64,000 nt of DNA from NCBI RefSeq assembly GCF_000799565.1, contig NZ_JUHB01000001.1, positions 1,739,501-1,803,500 of the forward strand, written 5' to 3'. The position numbers and the translations under genes are program-made. The stretch comes from Cellulophaga sp. Hel_I_12 (GTDB lineage: Bacteria > Bacteroidota > Bacteroidia > Flavobacteriales > Flavobacteriaceae). Below, in pieces: positions 43,386 to 54,400 of the stretch. Under the pieces are notes generated by a model. That model ran no database searches. It was not told where the DNA came from and saw only the letters and a program-made list of their open reading frames with translations. The first letter of the stretch is position 1; each line of letters starts with the position of its first letter.

Positions 43386-44846
43386 TTAATCTAAGATTTC
43401 AAATAATTCATTCATACTTTTTTCAAGTGTTTTAGATTGTTTTTTCCAATCAGAAATCGCGTCGTTAACAGATAAAACAGGATTGCTCGTATCCACATTA
43501 CTTAAAAACTGAGCAATGTTTAAACTTCCTTTATTTTCTAAAATGTCTTCAATAGAAACAATTTTAGCAAAGTCGTCTATGTTCTTAAATTCTTTATAAG
43601 CTTTGAAAATTCTATCAATATGTTTTTGTTCCAAAAACCCTATATTCTTTTCTTGTTTTACCTCTTTTAAAGCATTAATAATTAAAACCTTTCCTTGTTT
43701 CTCTTTGCTCTTATTGGTTTTAGTAATTAACAAACATGCTTCCATTGGCGAGTTGTAAAACAAATTAGGCCCTAAACCAATAACACATTCTACCAAATCT
43801 TCTTCAATCATTTTCTTTCGCATTTCAGCTTCACTATCACGAAATAAAATTCCGTGAGGCCATAACGAAATAGAACGTCCGTTTTTGGCATCTAAACTTT
43901 TTTGTATATGTTGCTGGAATGCATAATCTGCACAGCCTTGTGGTGGTGTTCCCCAAATATTACGTCCAAAAGGATCGTTTGTAAATGCTTTTTGGTCCCA
44001 CGCTTTTATAGAGTATGGTGGGTTGGCAAGTATAACATTAAAGGTTTTTAGAGTATCATTTTCTAAAAAGGCAGGTTGTGCCAAGGTATCGCCACGTACT
44101 ATGCTAAACTCTTCTATACCATGCATAAACATATTCATACGTGCTATGGCAGAAGTAATCAGGTTTATTTCTTGTCCGTATAATTTTAGCGTTCTGTATT
44201 CTTTCCCTTCATCACGTAAATGCAAGGCACAGTTTAATAGTAAACCACCAGAGCCACAGGTTGGGTCATACACAGATTCTCCCGGTTGTGGGTCCATAAT
44301 CATGGTCATAAGTTTTACAACGGTACGGTTGGTGTAAAACTCTGCTGCTGTATGGCCAGAATCGTCTGCAAACTCTTTAATTAAATACTCGTAAGCGTTA
44401 CCTAATTGGTCGTCTGGGACGTTTTCTAAATTAAGTTTGTGTTGCGAGTAGTGCTCTACTAGGTTGGTAAGTGTTTCATCACTTAACCTATTTTTATTGG
44501 TCCACGATGCATCACCAAAAATACCGTAAAGTGTTTCTGGATTTGCTTTTTCAATGTCACGCATAGCGTCTTGTATGGCAATACCAACATTTACAGTGGT
44601 TTCACGAACTTTGTTCCAATGGGCGTTTTCTGGCACTATAAAATGATGGTTTTCGGCAAAGGCTGCGTATTCTAAATCGCCATCACTTTCTTCGAGAGCT
44701 TTGGTAAATTCTTCATCGTACACATCGCAAATACGCTTAAAAAACAATAACGGAAATATATATTGTTTATAATCGCCTGCATCTATGGTACCACGTAAAG
44801 CGGTTGCTGCTCCCCATAGGTATTTTTCTAGGTTTTGTTGGGTCAT
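43386..44846 (-). CDS. hsdM: Type I methyltransferase subunit (HsdM), first copy
   Basis: The 486-residue protein has the N-terminal HsdM helical domain (NLEKYLWGAATALRG, YKQYIFPLLFFKRICDVYDE), motif I DPTCGSGG (194-201) for SAM and motif IV NPPY (275-278) for adenine N6 methylation, plus the FYTNRTVVKLM segment. It starts two bases after the stop of the DUF262 gene and is followed directly by hsdS, the standard MS pair. It will be the methyltransferase partner of this HsdS. Confidence 0.95.
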   Translation of the reverse strand: MTQQNLEKYLWGAATALRGTIDAGDYKQYIFPLLFFKRICDVYDEEFTKALEESDGDLEYAAFAENHHFIVPENAHWNKVRETTVNVGIAIQDAMRDIEKANPETLYGIFGDASWTNKNRLSDETLTNLVEHYSQHKLNLENVPDDQLGNAYEYLIKEFADDSGHTAAEFYTNRTVVKLMTMIMDPQPGESVYDPTCGSGGLLLNCALHLRDEGKEYRTLKLYGQEINLITSAIARMNMFMHGIEEFSIVRGDTLAQPAFLENDTLKTFNVILANPPYSIKAWDQKAFTNDPFGRNIWGTPPQGCADYAFQQHIQKSLDAKNGRSISLWPHGILFRDSEAEMRKKMIEEDLVECVIGLGPNLFYNSPMEACLLITKTNKSKEKQGKVLIINALKEVKQEKNIGFLEQKHIDRIFKAYKEFKNIDDFAKIVSIEDILENKGSLNIAQFLSNVDTSNPVLSVNDAISDWKKQSKTLEKSMNELFEILD

Positions 44847-44847
44847 G

Positions 44848-46668
44848 TTATGTTAATTCTTCTTCTACAATTTCAAATTCTGCTTCTACTTGATCTTGCT
44901 TTTTACTCACATTTAAAATTTGAAGTAATTTAGCTTTTAATGTTGCTCTGCGAGCTGTATAAAATTCTAGAAATTCGTTCATAGATAAGTCATTGTCCAA
45001 AGGAATAAAATGCATGTTTTTATAATTAATCAGTTCATCGTTTTTATAATTCGTATGTAACCAATCTGAAAAAGGGGTTGCGTTTTTTTCTAAATTTTCT
45101 GTTTCTTGAATTAATTGCAAATTACCAATAGCATTGTATGAATTTAGATATTGTTCTCTAACATTGCTATCTTCAATTCCTAATTTTTGCAATTCTCTAT
45201 GGTTGAAATATTTTTTTGGATGAATATGATCTTGATGGAATTTATAATTGTGATTTAATGGATATAGCAAACTCAACACCATGTATGCAAACGCACTTCC
45301 GTACTGCGTATTGAGTAAATTTTCTAACGTTTCTTCATCAAAACTTAAAGACTTATTGGTGCCTTTGTATTTATCAATTAATTGTGGCAATGGAAATTGT
45401 CCTAAATTTTCACAAATAATAGTTCTGTACGTTGGATATAAATTATCTGGAGTACCACCAAATACTTTTTTCAATAAAGCACGAACTAACCATTCTTTTA
45501 TTAACTTTCTGTTTTCAAGCTGACTACTACTGTGCAGCAATTCATCTCCTAGTTCATTTTTCTTAATAAAATAAGCAATTGGGATAATGGCATTATAAGC
45601 TGTTAATGTTTTGTCATTAAACCCAAAAGAAGCGATCAATTGAATAGAAAGGTTTAAAGCCTTGGCGATGTTATCCCAATCAGATTCAATTAATGCCATA
45701 TTTTCTGTTGAAAAATTGTCCACTTTAAATTTAATATCCTTTAAATCTGTTAAAACCAAACACGATTTTAGAACTAAATCTTTGCTAACATTAAATCCTG
45801 GATCAATCGCATTAATCTGATCTACGAATTTGTGTATTATTTCGCGTGCAGCTTTATCTTTCCATTGAGCAGTTGCAATAGACAATAATAAATCGGAATA
45901 ACTTAGTTTGGTTCCACCACTATTAACACGAATGAATATATGAAGTACTTTATCTAATTCATTCGCTTTTTCTAAATAAAAATTGATAATCTCTTTTTGA
46001 CTTATATATTGAAATAATTTTGATAAAGTTTCTGATGCGAATTTTGTTTGATCCAGACTATACTTAGATGTATCCATCAAAGAATGTTCTGCTATATATT
46101 TAAAAATATCGGGGAAATCGGTAAAATCTAATATTTTTCCAACCTTGAACCAGTGATAATCGTTGGGATATAAATCATTAAATTTTTGAATATCCTCATC
46201 TGATAAAAATCTAAAATCATACAATAAATCCGCATCCTTTGATTGGTTTAAAAGATTTATATATAAGTGCTTTTTAGGATAAGCATGATCGCTTTTCATT
46301 TTGTAATAAGACAATTTATAAGCGTAACTACCTTTCAATCCTAAATAAAGTGAAGTTAGGCGCTGCTGTCCATCTAAAATCGCATATCTGTCTTTATCTC
46401 CTGATAATTCTGCTGGATCGTTGTGTGTCTTGTCGCGTTGATGATAGGAAGAAAGGAATCTGTAGAATTTAAATTTGTTTATATTTTCAGCTTTCACTTT
46501 CCAAAATAAAAATGTACTAATGGGATAATCCCTCATTATGGAATCAAACAATAATTCTATTTGTTTTGTGTTCCAAACAAATTCTCGCTGTATTGCAGGC
46601 AGAATGTATTCTTGATTCTGAATACAAGTTATTGCTTCTTTAATTGAAATTGGTTTTTCGTAGGCCAT
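44848..46668 (-). CDS. DUF262/HNH (GmrSD-like) protein
   Basis: The 606-residue protein has the DUF262 signature at the N-terminus (YILPAIQREFVWNTKQIELL, DSIMRDYPISTFLFWKV, AILDGQQRLTSLYLGL) and near the C-terminus the HNH-type DUF1524 motif DHIHPKKYF. The DGQQR loop is the nucleotide-binding site and the DHxHPK the nuclease of GmrSD-like Type IV enzymes. It could cut modified DNA, or serve as an accessory nuclease of the operon. Its start overlaps the second hsdM stop by one base. Confidence 0.85.
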   Translation of the reverse strand: MAYEKPISIKEAITCIQNQEYILPAIQREFVWNTKQIELLFDSIMRDYPISTFLFWKVKAENINKFKFYRFLSSYHQRDKTHNDPAELSGDKDRYAILDGQQRLTSLYLGLKGSYAYKLSYYKMKSDHAYPKKHLYINLLNQSKDADLLYDFRFLSDEDIQKFNDLYPNDYHWFKVGKILDFTDFPDIFKYIAEHSLMDTSKYSLDQTKFASETLSKLFQYISQKEIINFYLEKANELDKVLHIFIRVNSGGTKLSYSDLLLSIATAQWKDKAAREIIHKFVDQINAIDPGFNVSKDLVLKSCLVLTDLKDIKFKVDNFSTENMALIESDWDNIAKALNLSIQLIASFGFNDKTLTAYNAIIPIAYFIKKNELGDELLHSSSQLENRKLIKEWLVRALLKKVFGGTPDNLYPTYRTIICENLGQFPLPQLIDKYKGTNKSLSFDEETLENLLNTQYGSAFAYMVLSLLYPLNHNYKFHQDHIHPKKYFNHRELQKLGIEDSNVREQYLNSYNAIGNLQLIQETENLEKNATPFSDWLHTNYKNDELINYKNMHFIPLDNDLSMNEFLEFYTARRATLKAKLLQILNVSKKQDQVEAEFEIVEEELT

Positions 46669-48149
46669 TATATAAAATCCTTTAAAATCATTTTAAATTT
46701 TTCTTCTGCTTTTTGGCTTTCAAGCCAGGCTGTTTTTAAATCTGATAATGCCTCTTTTACACTTGGCAAATTATCTTCAATGATTTTTTCGACATATAGA
46801 GGAATGTTTAAGTTGAAATCGTTTTCTTTAATATCTTTTATGGAAGCAACTTTTACGTAATTTTCAACATCTTTATTATCATTGTACCAATCAAATAATT
46901 GGTTAATATGCTCCGATTCTAAATAGTTTTGAGCACGTCCCACACGAACTTGGTCGGAACCATCAATAAACAATACTTTGTCCTTTTTAGAAACTTCTTT
47001 GTTTTGTTTAAATACCATGACACAGGCCGCTAACTGGGTACCGTAAAAGATATTTGGCCCTAAACCAATCACGGCTTCTAATAAATCGTCTTTCAATAAT
47101 TTTTCACGAATTTTACCTTCAGCTCCTTTTCTGAACAGTGCACCATGTGGTAAAACTACGGTCATTCGGCCGGTGCTATTCATACTTTTAATCATATGCT
47201 GCACCCAAGCCATATCGCCGTTGCCTTGGGGTGGTACACCAGCAATGTTTCTACCAAAAGGGTCATTTGCCCAATTTTCGGCACCCCATTCTTTTAATGA
47301 AAATGGTGGATTCGCAATCACGCAATCAAAGGTTTTTAAACCATCAGCAGCAAAGAAGGCTGGCTGTCTCAAGGTATCGCCACGTGCAATTTGAAAATCT
47401 TCAATACCATGTAAAAACATGTTCATTCTAGCAATGGAGCTAGAAGTCAGGTTTTTTTCTTGTCCAAATAATTTAAGTGTACGGTAATCTTCATTGTTTT
47501 CTTTTAAATGATCTACACACTCCAACAACATACCACCTGTTCCACATGCCGGATCATAAATGGTTTGTCCTTCATGCGGATCTAAGATTAACCCAAGGAA
47601 ATGCACCACAGAACGCGGGGTATAAAATTCTCCAGCTTTCTTATTGGTTAAATCAGCAAAGTGTTTGATTAAATATTCATAAGCATTACCGAGAATGTCT
47701 GGTTCTACTAAAGAGTTAGAAAGAATATATTGTGAGAAGTGTTCTATTAAATCTATTAATAATCGGTCAGAAAGTTTGTTTTTATTACTCCATTGGGCAT
47801 CCCCAAAAATACCGTATAGTGATTCCTGATTAGCCTGTTCAATTCCTCGCAAAGCTTTTTCTATTGCTAACCCTACATTCGTAGTGGTTTCCCTTACATC
47901 TTTCCAATGACAACCTGCGGGTATTTCAAATCTGTGAAATTCTGGAAGTGATGCGTACTCGATATCACCTTCAGATTCAACTAAGGCTATTTCGTATTCT
48001 TCATCGTAAACATCGGATAGACGTTTAAAAAATAGTAATGGAAATATATATACTTTAAAATCGGATGCATCAACAGGGCCTTTCAAAATCCATGCAGCTT
48101 TCGATAAATACTGCTCTAATTGAGAAAGGGTAAGCTTATTATTAGTCAT
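46668..48149 (-). CDS. hsdM: Type I methyltransferase subunit (HsdM), second copy
   Basis: The 493-residue protein is a full HsdM: N-terminal helical domain (LEQYLSKAAWILKGPVDASD, YIFPLLFFKRLSDVYDE), motif I DPACGTGG (199-206) and motif IV NPPF (280-283), with FYTPRSVVHFLGLILDPHEG before motif I. It differs from the other HsdM (43386) in many positions, so it is a diverged paralogue and not a recent duplicate. It has no HsdS of its own next to it; its neighbour is the DUF262 protein. First gene of the minus-strand operon. Confidence 0.93.
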   Translation of the reverse strand: MTNNKLTLSQLEQYLSKAAWILKGPVDASDFKVYIFPLLFFKRLSDVYDEEYEIALVESEGDIEYASLPEFHRFEIPAGCHWKDVRETTTNVGLAIEKALRGIEQANQESLYGIFGDAQWSNKNKLSDRLLIDLIEHFSQYILSNSLVEPDILGNAYEYLIKHFADLTNKKAGEFYTPRSVVHFLGLILDPHEGQTIYDPACGTGGMLLECVDHLKENNEDYRTLKLFGQEKNLTSSSIARMNMFLHGIEDFQIARGDTLRQPAFFAADGLKTFDCVIANPPFSLKEWGAENWANDPFGRNIAGVPPQGNGDMAWVQHMIKSMNSTGRMTVVLPHGALFRKGAEGKIREKLLKDDLLEAVIGLGPNIFYGTQLAACVMVFKQNKEVSKKDKVLFIDGSDQVRVGRAQNYLESEHINQLFDWYNDNKDVENYVKVASIKDIKENDFNLNIPLYVEKIIEDNLPSVKEALSDLKTAWLESQKAEEKFKMILKDFI

Positions 48150-48332
48150 ATATTACAATAAAATATCTTGATTAATTACAAATTTCGGGGAGAGTTTGTC
48201 ACTTCAAAGTGACTAATTTAAATGATTTTTTTGACTGTAAGAAAGTTCTATCAGTTTAGTATTCGTCAACCCGCTGAAAAATTTTATAATCATATGACAA
48301 TCAATAGCTAAGATAAAAAAAGTCAATTACAC

Positions 48333-48402
48333 ATTATTTTACTACAAGCATACAGAATTTTAATTTTATTCGATAGTATTTTTTAATTTGTAGTAAAATA
48401 AT
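48333..48402. repeat. 15-bp perfect inverted repeat in the divergent promoter region
   Basis: ATTATTTTACTACAA (48333-48347) and TTGTAGTAAAATAAT (48388-48402) are exact inverted copies separated by 40 AT-rich bases. They sit between the start of the restriction operon (48149) and the giant gene. They may be regulatory sites or the ends of a small mobile element. The remaining 48150-48468 shows no gene. Confidence 0.5.
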
Positions 48403-48468
48403 TACTTAAATTATAATACTACTTCGCACTCCTGTATTAATTCTCCCCCAAAAAAGTGCGCTCCCCAA

Positions 48469-51400
48469 ATGCTAGTACTAAAATTAAGACCCAATTTAAA
48501 CGAGAATATATTTCGGTATAAAAACAAGCCTTCTAAAACGAGTTTAAGCTTACTAAATCTAGTTGTCATGGCATCAATACAAAACACTTTTACCTACGAA
48601 AACACTTCAGGTCAGACAGAATTTGAACAAGTTACTATTGAAGTGGTACTACCTAAATTTTCATTTCGGCTCTCAGACCAAGAGATAAAAAGATATATTA
48701 GTGGTAACGAGATTTTTAAAACAACACACAGGCTACAAACTAATAATTATAAAGTAAATCTGCCTTTAAATAAACTCGTTGAAACCGACATCAAAGATAT
48801 ATACGGTTTTTTTCTATATCATTTTATTGAAGTAATCAATGTTGAAAAGAATATTAATGACTTTTCCTTTCAATTTACTGTTAATTTAAAAGATGAACAA
48901 GGCCAAGAATTTGCCTCAGAAGTATTTGAGGGTATTTATTATCAAAAAGAGGCTTCCTCTTCTGATTATGACCTCAGAAATTACAGAAAGGAATTTTTAA
49001 ATTTTGAACAAACCTACGGCCCTTTAGATAATTTAAATGCTAAGGGATTGGCAAAGCTTCCTAAAACAAAGGATAAAAATGTTTTTATAATTAATAAACA
49101 AGCTTACGAATTGTTTAAATACATTTTCAGCACAATCAACTCAGATCAAGTGCCTGTATCTGATGTATTTGTGCTAGATTTTATTCAAATACTCACCGAT
49201 TTATCCGATAAACTACCCAAATTAATAACGACCAAAGCTGTAATTAGCTATACACAACTAGCCGATTTTTTTAAGAATAAAGGATATAACATATCAAAGG
49301 AATTATATGATTATGTCATTACCAATTTTGCAAAGCTTTTTGATTTTCCTTTATCACTCCCTGATATTCAACCCCTACATATTTTGGGAACCGTTGAAAT
49401 TATTACTGAGAAAGAACTTACAATGTCGGACTTAGATTTTTATGATTTTACGGTGGAGTACTCTCAAAATAATGGCACCCCTAAAATTTTAAGATACAAT
49501 TGGTCGGAGTATGATGACAATATAGTTGCCAATAAAATTAATTTTGGTTTTGGACAAAATGAAACTATTCTAGCTCACAGTATCACTGAATATATAACCG
49601 TAAAAATTAAAAGTTACGAAGGAGCCATATTATGGGAAAAAAAATATAGTTCAAATGACAATGAATTAAGGAACTTAGAAATTGTTATAAACGAATATCA
49701 ACCGGGTAAAAACACTATTGATTCTTCAACAGGCAAACCAAAAAGTATAAAACGTATTAGAGGTAAGGTGCTTCAAAATGCAGATAAATATAAATTAGAT
49801 GGCCTCACCATAATCATTCAGGCAAAAAAGGAAGGGGATGATTTATTTAGAATTGCTTCCGCCACGAAAACAGATAAATCGGGTAACTTTTCTTTAGATT
49901 ATCCTTATGGTGATTATTTGGAAGCTCAAGCCTTAGTATCTCTCATGCCAAATAGTCCAGTAGATTTAGCTATTAACGAGGAGACCCCTAATGAAACCAT
50001 ATCTGATGACTTTATATATTTACTATTAACTGACGCTCATGTCATAGAAAACGAAGAAGTTGAGAACCCAGAGGACGATTGTGATTGTCACACCCCGAAA
50101 AATAAAGCCAAACGACTTCCAGATCAAGCAGATTTAATAGAATCTGATGAATATACACAAGATATTGGAGGCACTTGTTTGAACCTATCTACTCCAAATA
50201 GAACCCTTAAGGAATATAGCTATAATGCCATTGTCCGCATATCAGATCCAGATATATCTAATTATATCCTTCAGAAAAAAATTTCTAATGATAAGATCCA
50301 ATACGATTTAGTACGCCAAGGTGGAAAAGTTTCAAGAAACGTAGTTGACTTAGATAACCCCATCCTCTGGGAGGATGCACCAGACGCAAAAGAAAACCTC
50401 TCCCTATATCAAGCAGTAACTGTTGCAACAGGACATATATTATACTATAAATCCGTATTTAAAGCCGATGGGTATTCTTTAGGCGATTTAGTATACTCAT
50501 TACCGCTTGCCCCTGGGCAAAAAAAACAAATTGTTGTGTTTGAAACTTCTCATTCCTTAATAGGTGCAGAATCGCAATCACTATCACAAGCCGAAAGCTT
50601 ATCGGCGGGCCTTTTAAGTGACCGTTTTATTACTGATGAAATAACTGCTGGAATTGGTGAGAATTTGAGTGGAAAAAGTAAAGCGCATACATCTGGTATG
50701 TCAGCTGGCTTAGGCGCTTCAGCATCTTACGGGGGTATTGGAGCTTCACTAGGAATAGCTGGAGGATTTTCAAATTCTAACTCTTCGGCAACACAAAATA
50801 GCTCTAGGAATATTTCACAATTTTTTGGAGAAAAATTACGACAATCACTTATGCAAAACGCGGAGAGCTACAGAGAACTTAATGCATCTGTTGTTACCAC
50901 TGTTACAGAAGATCAAAATTATGGGGTTACAACAGAAGTAGTAGCGAATCACAATCACTGTCATTCATTAACAATGATGTACTTTGAAGTGTTGAGACAT
51001 TACGCTATTTACCAAGAAATCGCCCATGTAGAGGAGTGTGTGTTTGTCCCATTATTAATGACCCATTTTACAACGGAAAACATTCATAAATGGAAAGATG
51101 TCATTGCTCCGAAATTACGTCCAATACCTTCGAATACATATTTACAACCTTTTTCATATTTTTTAAAGAGAAAGCAACATCCTTTACTGAAAGCTTTTGA
51201 TGCTAATGAAAGGATTAAAACCAATTATACGAAAGTTGAATTTCCGCCAGAAAACACCACTTATGCCGATGGTACTATAAATCAGATTACTGGTAGTTTT
51301 ACTATGAATGTAGATATTCCTAGACCTAAAAGTAAATATGACCGTATTAAATCATTACCAAAACCGTTTCCACGAAGTGAAGTGGATCCAATGAAAACTG

Positions 51401-54400
51401 CGAAAAAAGGCTTTTTTGACGGCTTTTTAGCAGTTATGTCTGGAGGATTATCCACTCTTGTAACTGGGCCTCCTGGATCAGATGTGCAATATACTGGTAT
51501 CGCAGAAGAAGTGCTTGTAAAAGAGGCCTTAGCTGATGAATTTATCACTATAGATGCAAATTTTCAATCTGTACCTCCAAACAAAACTATAAGAGTTAAA
51601 ACTTTTCAGCCGCGATCTATAAGTTTGAATATACTTTCACATCGATTCGACATGGAATACACTGGTGAAGAATTTTTTGAAGATGGAATAATTGATAAAA
51701 AATTATGGACCACTTACGCAAAAATATTGGGTTACGGATCTGGTAATGGAGTTTATGATATGCTAGATTACTACTTTGCAGGTAGGTTAATTTATGAATG
51801 GGATGAAATATTCTACCAAGATTTATTACCATTAGTCTTTGCTAAAATAGTAGATACCTTAGAGTTACATTGGGGCAGTATAACGGTCACAACTGTTGGC
51901 GGAGTCGAAAGACTTAGACATTCTGGAGATGGTTTTAATTTAGATTTTTCAACGAATTCTAAGTATACAGGTGGAGACAAAAAAATAGTAGTAAATTTTA
52001 ATTCTACTGGTATAGTAGGAAAAATAAGATCTGAATTACCAATGTATTTAAGCGTTTCTACGTCGAATACAAATGCCTTAGAATTGAAAAATCATGTAAA
52101 ATTAAATTTAGGAAAAGTTAGTATAGACTATACAACAGACTTTTTTACAGGTTCACTATATAGAGGTTATGTAAATGATGATTTATTAGATGGTTCAAAT
52201 TTATATATTCCACAAAACTCTAGAGATAAAACAGACCCTAGAAGAGAGGATGAATATCTTGTTAATGAATTAATTGAACATTTGAACAGCAATATTGAAT
52301 ATTATAATAAACTACTTTGGCGAAACCTAGATCCAGATAGAAGATATATGCTATTAGATGGTTTTAATATTCAAACATATACTTCTTCAGGTCACAAATC
52401 AGTTATGAGAAGCTTAGCTTCAGTAGTAAAAAACGAACTTATTACCATAACAGGAAATTCTTTAGTATTTCCTGTTTCTGATGGATTTAGAGTTGGTCGA
52501 GATTCTATTTTGGAAGAAATAGGTGATGGAGTTGTACAGGAAATTTCATTATTAGATCATTATAAACCTCTAACACCTGTTCCACCCTATCGAATAAGTG
52601 TACCCACAAGAGGAGTATTTATGGAAGCAGTACAAGGATCTTGTGATGCTTGTGAAATGGTTAAAGAAAATTCTTCGCAAGATTGGGATAAATTCAGAAC
52701 CGATGAACCAACATCTATTGCTACAGTAATTACCCCTACACCAACCGTGACTGATTACAAACCTCAGTATAAAGATTTTGCTCAACCTCTCGTTAATATT
52801 CAAAATGCACCCGATGCACCTGCACCCGCGGCTGGCTTGTCACAATTAAGTGAGTTATTAGGTAAAGCAGGGGTATTTAATGATATAACAGGTTTGGCTG
52901 GTAATCAAGATAACGTTATCCGTACCTATCTATCTAACCAAGAAAACGCTAAGGCTTTTGCCGAAATGTCAAAAAGCTTGGCGACCCAGCAGCATAACAC
53001 AACGAATAGAGATGGTATTTCTGAGGATATTACGCGCGCGCGCAGAGCTGGTACAATAACTGATGAAGATGCACAAGCGTTAACAAGACAACACTTGCAA
53101 CAACAAATTGATGGTGGTGAAAGCCTAAGAGAAACAGCCCAATTTGACAGAGAATCAAGTAGACCTTCATTAGCTGAAGTAGCTGCCGCTGCTGCGAGTA
53201 GTGGGCGATCAGTTCAAGCTGAAAGAACAGACTCTGATGGTACTCATGAATCAATTGAGGTTAGCGGCGAGAGAAATGAAGGAACCATTTCTGTTATGCA
53301 TAATATTGACCCAATACAGCAACCATCTTCCATGAGTTGTTGGGCAACTGCTGCGACAATGATGATAAACTGGAAAAATGGTCGATCATCACGTATTGAT
53401 GATGTATTAATAGATGCTGGAAATAATCTTAATCCTCCCGACGAAAATTATTATTTAAATATGTATAATGCTAATATTGGACTTCAAGCAAATGAAAAAG
53501 ACCGTTTTATTTCGTCTTTAAACATGGTGGGTTCAGAACCTGCTAATTACCCATTGAGTCAATACATTGAGTGGTTAAGGAATTACGGACCAATTTGGGT
53601 TACCACAGATGCGAATGAAGGAGAAGATTTTTCACCACATGCAAGGATTCTTTATGGCATAGAAGAAAGTCAACTTCATTTTGTAAATCCAGCCAATGGC
53701 AATCAAGAACAACAGTCGTTCACAGAATTTATAAATGACTTTGAACAAATGGTTATTGACAATCCAGCAAGGAATCCGTTGTTTATTCAAGTTGTCCGCT
53801 TTACAGAAAGAATTTTGACAACGGCAGAGGGAGGCGGAGATGCAAGAGAGTTATACAGGAATACAACAATCGGAAGACGATTAATTTCAGGTGATGCAAT
53901 ACAAGGTCATACCGTAAACGTAGGTACAAATAGTGTTAGAGTTGGCGGTATAAATTATCGTTTAAGAAACGGTTCACAATGGGGAATTATTTATGGTGGT
54001 AGAAATATAGCAATATTTAGGGATGCACTAAACGATTTGGCAGCTACTTATCGCGCCGAAGGAAATATGGATAGTGATTTTAAAGCTCTTGCTACACTAG
54101 GGTTTGAGCTTGTAAGTGAGCACGAAGGAAAGGTTACCGCTATTAACACTTGGGATAGTATGGATTTTACATGGGGCGCTGGATTTGCAGATGCACGATT
54201 AAATAACTTCTTGCGATTTCTTCCTAATACTGGAGATCTTGCAAATCTTTTAAACCAAGTTCCTTGGCTAAGAGGGAATCGATTTAATAGAGAGTTATTC
54301 CGTAGAGGTCCAGAACATTTAAATCTTGATAATTTTCATTTATTGACTCAGAGTATTGAAACAAATAACACTTTTTTTTCACAATTGACAAGTGCCCAGG

